DNA of 33,119 nucleotides from JAOADN01 sp046155885 (lineage in GTDB: Bacteria > Pseudomonadota > Alphaproteobacteria > Rhodobacterales > Rhodobacteraceae). Below are positions 31,203 to 33,119 of the stretch, in pieces; the first letter of the stretch is position 1; each line of letters begins with the position of its first letter. The stretch is taken from contig JBJXFU010000096.1 of assembly GCA_046155885.1 (NCBI GenBank), positions 1 through 33,119 of the forward strand, in the 5' to 3' direction. Under the pieces are notes generated by a model. It saw nothing but the letters and a program-made list of their open reading frames with translations, had not been told where the DNA came from and did no database searches. The translations under genes were made by a program, and so were the position numbers.

Positions 31203-31793
31203 TCAGGGCCGCGCCGCCGCGCACACATAGGCGGGGCGGTCGCGCATCCGCCGCAGGTAGCCGCCGAAGCGGTCCTCGTCGACCGGGAAGCGTGCCGAGC
31301 CCGCCCAGTTCAGGCAGTGCGTCAGGATGATGTCCGGCACCGTCATCGCCTCCCCGGTCAGGAACGGCCCCTCGCCCATGCGCAGCGCCAGCGTCCTCTG
31401 GCTGCGCCCGAACTCCCATTTCAGCGACTCCTTGATCGACGACTGCCGCAGCTCCTCGGGCAGGATGAAGCTGTGGCGCGCCGCGACCCAGAGGGCGGCG
31501 TCGAATTCGTCCAGCAGGAACTGCGTCAGGCTGTCCTGCCGCGCCCGTTCGATGGTTCCGGCCTTGTGGGTAAGCCTGCCGTGCCTGTCGGCGAGGTAGT
31601 GCAGGATCGCCGTCGAATCGGTGATCGGCACGCCGTCCTCGACCAGCACCGGCACCTTGCCGGCGGGGTTCACCCCGACCACGCCCGGCGAACGCGGCGC
31701 GGCGGGGATGTGGCCATAGGCAAGGCCCAGCTCCTCCAGCATCCAGATCACGCGCAGCGCGCGGCTGCGGGTCGTTCCGATCACGGTCAGCAT
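31203..31793 (-). CDS. Glutathione S-transferase family protein
   Basis: The 196-residue protein has a thioredoxin-like N-terminal domain (MLTVIGTTRS, then LEELGLAY). The glutathione-site segment GKVPVLVEDG with the cis-Pro is followed by ITDSTAILHYLADRHG (about 57-72), where Ser of the S-[TS]-A-I motif contacts glutathione. An all-helical C-terminal domain follows, including the capping motif region GEAMTVPDIILTHCL (about 148-162). The specific subclass and substrate are not clear. The start at 31793 begins exactly at the first beta strand; a longer frame to 31853 would add an unrelated 20-residue tail. It is downstream of holA on the same strand with a 100-bp gap. Confidence 0.9.
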   Translation of the reverse strand: MLTVIGTTRSRALRVIWMLEELGLAYGHIPAAPRSPGVVGVNPAGKVPVLVEDGVPITDSTAILHYLADRHGRLTHKAGTIERARQDSLTQFLLDEFDAALWVAARHSFILPEELRQSSIKESLKWEFGRSQRTLALRMGEGPFLTGEAMTVPDIILTHCLNWAGSARFPVDEDRFGGYLRRMRDRPAYVCAAARP

Positions 31794-31893
31794 GGGCCCT
31801 CGCAGTGCCGGGCAGGGAAGGCGCGGCCCGGTCGCGCGGATGGATGGATGCATGCGACGCCGGCGGCCGCAAGGGGCGGCCGGCGGCCCGCGC

Positions 31894-32952
31894 TCAGCCC
31901 CGCCCCGCCGGCTGGCCCGACGGACGCTCAGCCTCTTCCCGGACGCGGTGGGCGATGCGCAGAAGCGCGCGTTCGACCAGCGCCGCCCCGGGCACGCGCG
32001 GCGAAGACCGCAGCGCCAGCTCGGTCTCCGTCAGCGCCGCGATGGCGCCGGTCAGCGCCACCGCCCCGCAGCCCTTCGCCTGCCGCAGAAGCCGGTCCCG
32101 GCGCGGCCCGAACAGCGGCGGCCGGATCCGCCCCGCCGCCGCCTCGGCCCCCGCCGGATCGGACCGCAGCGTCAGAAGCAGCCGGAAATGCTGGTTGGCC
32201 AGCGTCGCCACCCGCCCCATGTCGGTCTTCGGCCCGAGCCGCCGGATAAGGTCGGGAAGCGCCCCCGCCCGCCCTTCGGCGGCCGCTGCCAGCACCTCGT
32301 CCAGATCGGCCTCGACGCCCGATGGCGCGATCGCCGCCACATCCTCCGCCCCGACCGGCGCCTCGGCGCCCAGCGTGTAAAGCGCCAGCTTGCCCACCGT
32401 CTGGCGGAAATCGCCCGGGTCCTGCGCGGCGGCCAGGGCGGCCAGCGCCTCCATCGCCGCCGGCGCGATCCGGCCGATGCCGGCGGCAGCGACGATGCGG
32501 CCGATCTCTTCCCGCGATGGCGGGTCGTCATAGACGCCGATGGCGGGGGCGGCAGGGTGGCCCTCGAACAGCTTGCGCAGCGCCGAGGCGGGCTTGAGCT
32601 GCCCCGCCGTCACCACCAGCTGCCCGTCGCCGCCCGCCCATCCCGCGATCGCCTCGGCCACCGCCGGGGCATGGCCGTCGCCCGCGTCCTCAAGCACCAC
32701 GGCACGCGGGCCGGGAAAGAAGCCCCGGGCGCGCAGCGCGTCGGCCAGAAGCGCGGGGTCGCGGCGCAGGTCGGCCGCCGCGATGCGGGTCACCCGCATG
32801 TCGGCCTCGCCTCCGGGGCCGACGATCGCGGCGACCGCCTCGGCCCGCTTCAGCGCCACGCGCATCGGATCGGCGCCAAAAAGCAAAAGCCCCGGCGCGC
32901 CGGCATCGGGGCGCGCCAGAAACCGCGCCGCCGCCGGGCCGGACAGCTTCAC
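31894..32952 (-). CDS. holA: DNA polymerase III delta subunit
   Basis: HolA is the clamp-loader subunit that opens the beta sliding clamp. The 352-residue product shows the family pattern: LLLFGADPMRVALKRAE near 22-38, AVVLEDAGDG near 84-93, the QLKPASALRKLFEG segment, and the C-terminal domain with LANQHFRLLLTLR. The Walker-type lysine is absent, as normal for delta. The start codon is GTG at 32950-32952 and overlaps the TGA of the upstream lptE-like gene (GTGA), so the two are translationally coupled. The lptE-holA order is common in proteobacteria and supports both calls. Length is close to the family norm of about 340. Confidence 0.92.
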   Translation of the reverse strand: MKLSGPAAARFLARPDAGAPGLLLFGADPMRVALKRAEAVAAIVGPGGEADMRVTRIAAADLRRDPALLADALRARGFFPGPRAVVLEDAGDGHAPAVAEAIAGWAGGDGQLVVTAGQLKPASALRKLFEGHPAAPAIGVYDDPPSREEIGRIVAAAGIGRIAPAAMEALAALAAAQDPGDFRQTVGKLALYTLGAEAPVGAEDVAAIAPSGVEADLDEVLAAAAEGRAGALPDLIRRLGPKTDMGRVATLANQHFRLLLTLRSDPAGAEAAAGRIRPPLFGPRRDRLLRQAKGCGAVALTGAIAALTETELALRSSPRVPGAALVERALLRIAHRVREEAERPSGQPAGRG

Positions 32953-33119
32953 GGACCCGCCGCGGCCGTCGCCGCGATCAGCCGGGTGACCACCTGGTCG
33001 GCCAGCAGCCGCATCAGCCGCGCCATCGCATCCTCGGCCTGCGCGGCGGTCGAAACCGAGGTTCCGGCGGCCGAATACGCGGTGAAGGCCCGCACCACGC
33101 CGTCGGTCACCGTGGCGCC
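32949..33119 (-). CDS. lptE: LptE-family LPS-assembly lipoprotein, C-terminal end only
   Basis: Only the last 56 residues are inside the window; the N-terminus lies beyond the right edge. The visible part includes AYSAAGTSVSTAAQAEDA followed by a helix AMARLMRLLADQVVTRL, a pattern typical of the C-terminal end of alphaproteobacterial LptE. LptE plugs the LptD barrel in the outer membrane and helps insert lipopolysaccharide. The call leans partly on the position directly before holA with a 3-base overlap. Confidence 0.75.
   Translation of the reverse strand, partial: GATVTDGVVRAFTAYSAAGTSVSTAAQAEDAMARLMRLLADQVVTRLIAATAAAGP

Noticed and set aside
1..33119. CRISPR arrays, tRNA or rRNA genes, insertion sequences, prophage or integrase genes
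   Set aside because: I looked on both strands and saw no regularly spaced repeats, tRNA-like cloverleaf with a CCA end, transposase motifs or phage structural genes.

Overview
The window is one 33.1-kb stretch of very GC-rich chromosome. Gene content, codon use and neighbours point to an alphaproteobacterium of the Rhodobacteraceae type (Rhodobacter/Paracoccus/roseobacter relatives). The clues are the DUF721/DciA-DsbA pair next to mutY, two DUF2125 proteins, a PBP1A with a lineage-style insertion, a glnK-amtB pair, and frequent GTG and TTG starts. It reads as ordinary chromosomal housekeeping and envelope genes. I see no transposase, integrase, phage module, CRISPR array, rRNA or tRNA. There are 27 supported genes, two of them cut by the window edges.

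Left part (1-5.6 kb): a truncated ferredoxin-reductase-like flavoprotein diverges from a Prx5-type peroxiredoxin. Two back-to-back perfect palindromes follow. Next comes a compact minus-strand cluster (RidA-family protein, glycerophosphodiester phosphodiesterase, FemAB/GNAT-like protein, pterin-4a-carbinolamine dehydratase). Then there is an overlapping mlaA-mlaC pair for retrograde phospholipid transport.

Middle part (5.8-15.1 kb): a class A PBP (PBP1A type) on the minus strand diverges from glnK-amtB (nitrogen signalling and ammonium uptake), which ends in a strong hairpin. Then come an AlkB-type membrane hydroxylase and mutY on the minus strand. These are followed by a plus-strand run of dciA-like, DsbA-like and CaiB/BaiF CoA-transferase genes.

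Envelope cassette (15.2-23.0 kb): a 1826-residue alpha-2-macroglobulin with an N-terminal PAN/apple domain and an intact thioester motif is followed by a PBP1C. This is the known bacterial pairing of a protease trap with a murein-repair enzyme. The block has a C-rich, CTC-leucine codon style, and a hairpin-rich 306-bp gap separates the two genes.

Right part (23.0-33.1 kb): cysQ-like and pmbA/tldE overlap on the minus strand. Two diverged tandem DUF2125 exported proteins come next. On the plus strand are a TIGR03862-type flavoprotein and an unknown membrane/coiled-coil protein behind a 435-bp hairpin cluster. Finally, on the minus strand, come a glutathione S-transferase, holA, and the C-terminal end of lptE.

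The nearest things to undescribed biology here are the tandem DUF2125 pair, the unannotated membrane/coiled-coil protein with its perfect 15-bp internal repeat, and the palindrome elements. No clearly new multi-gene system is visible.
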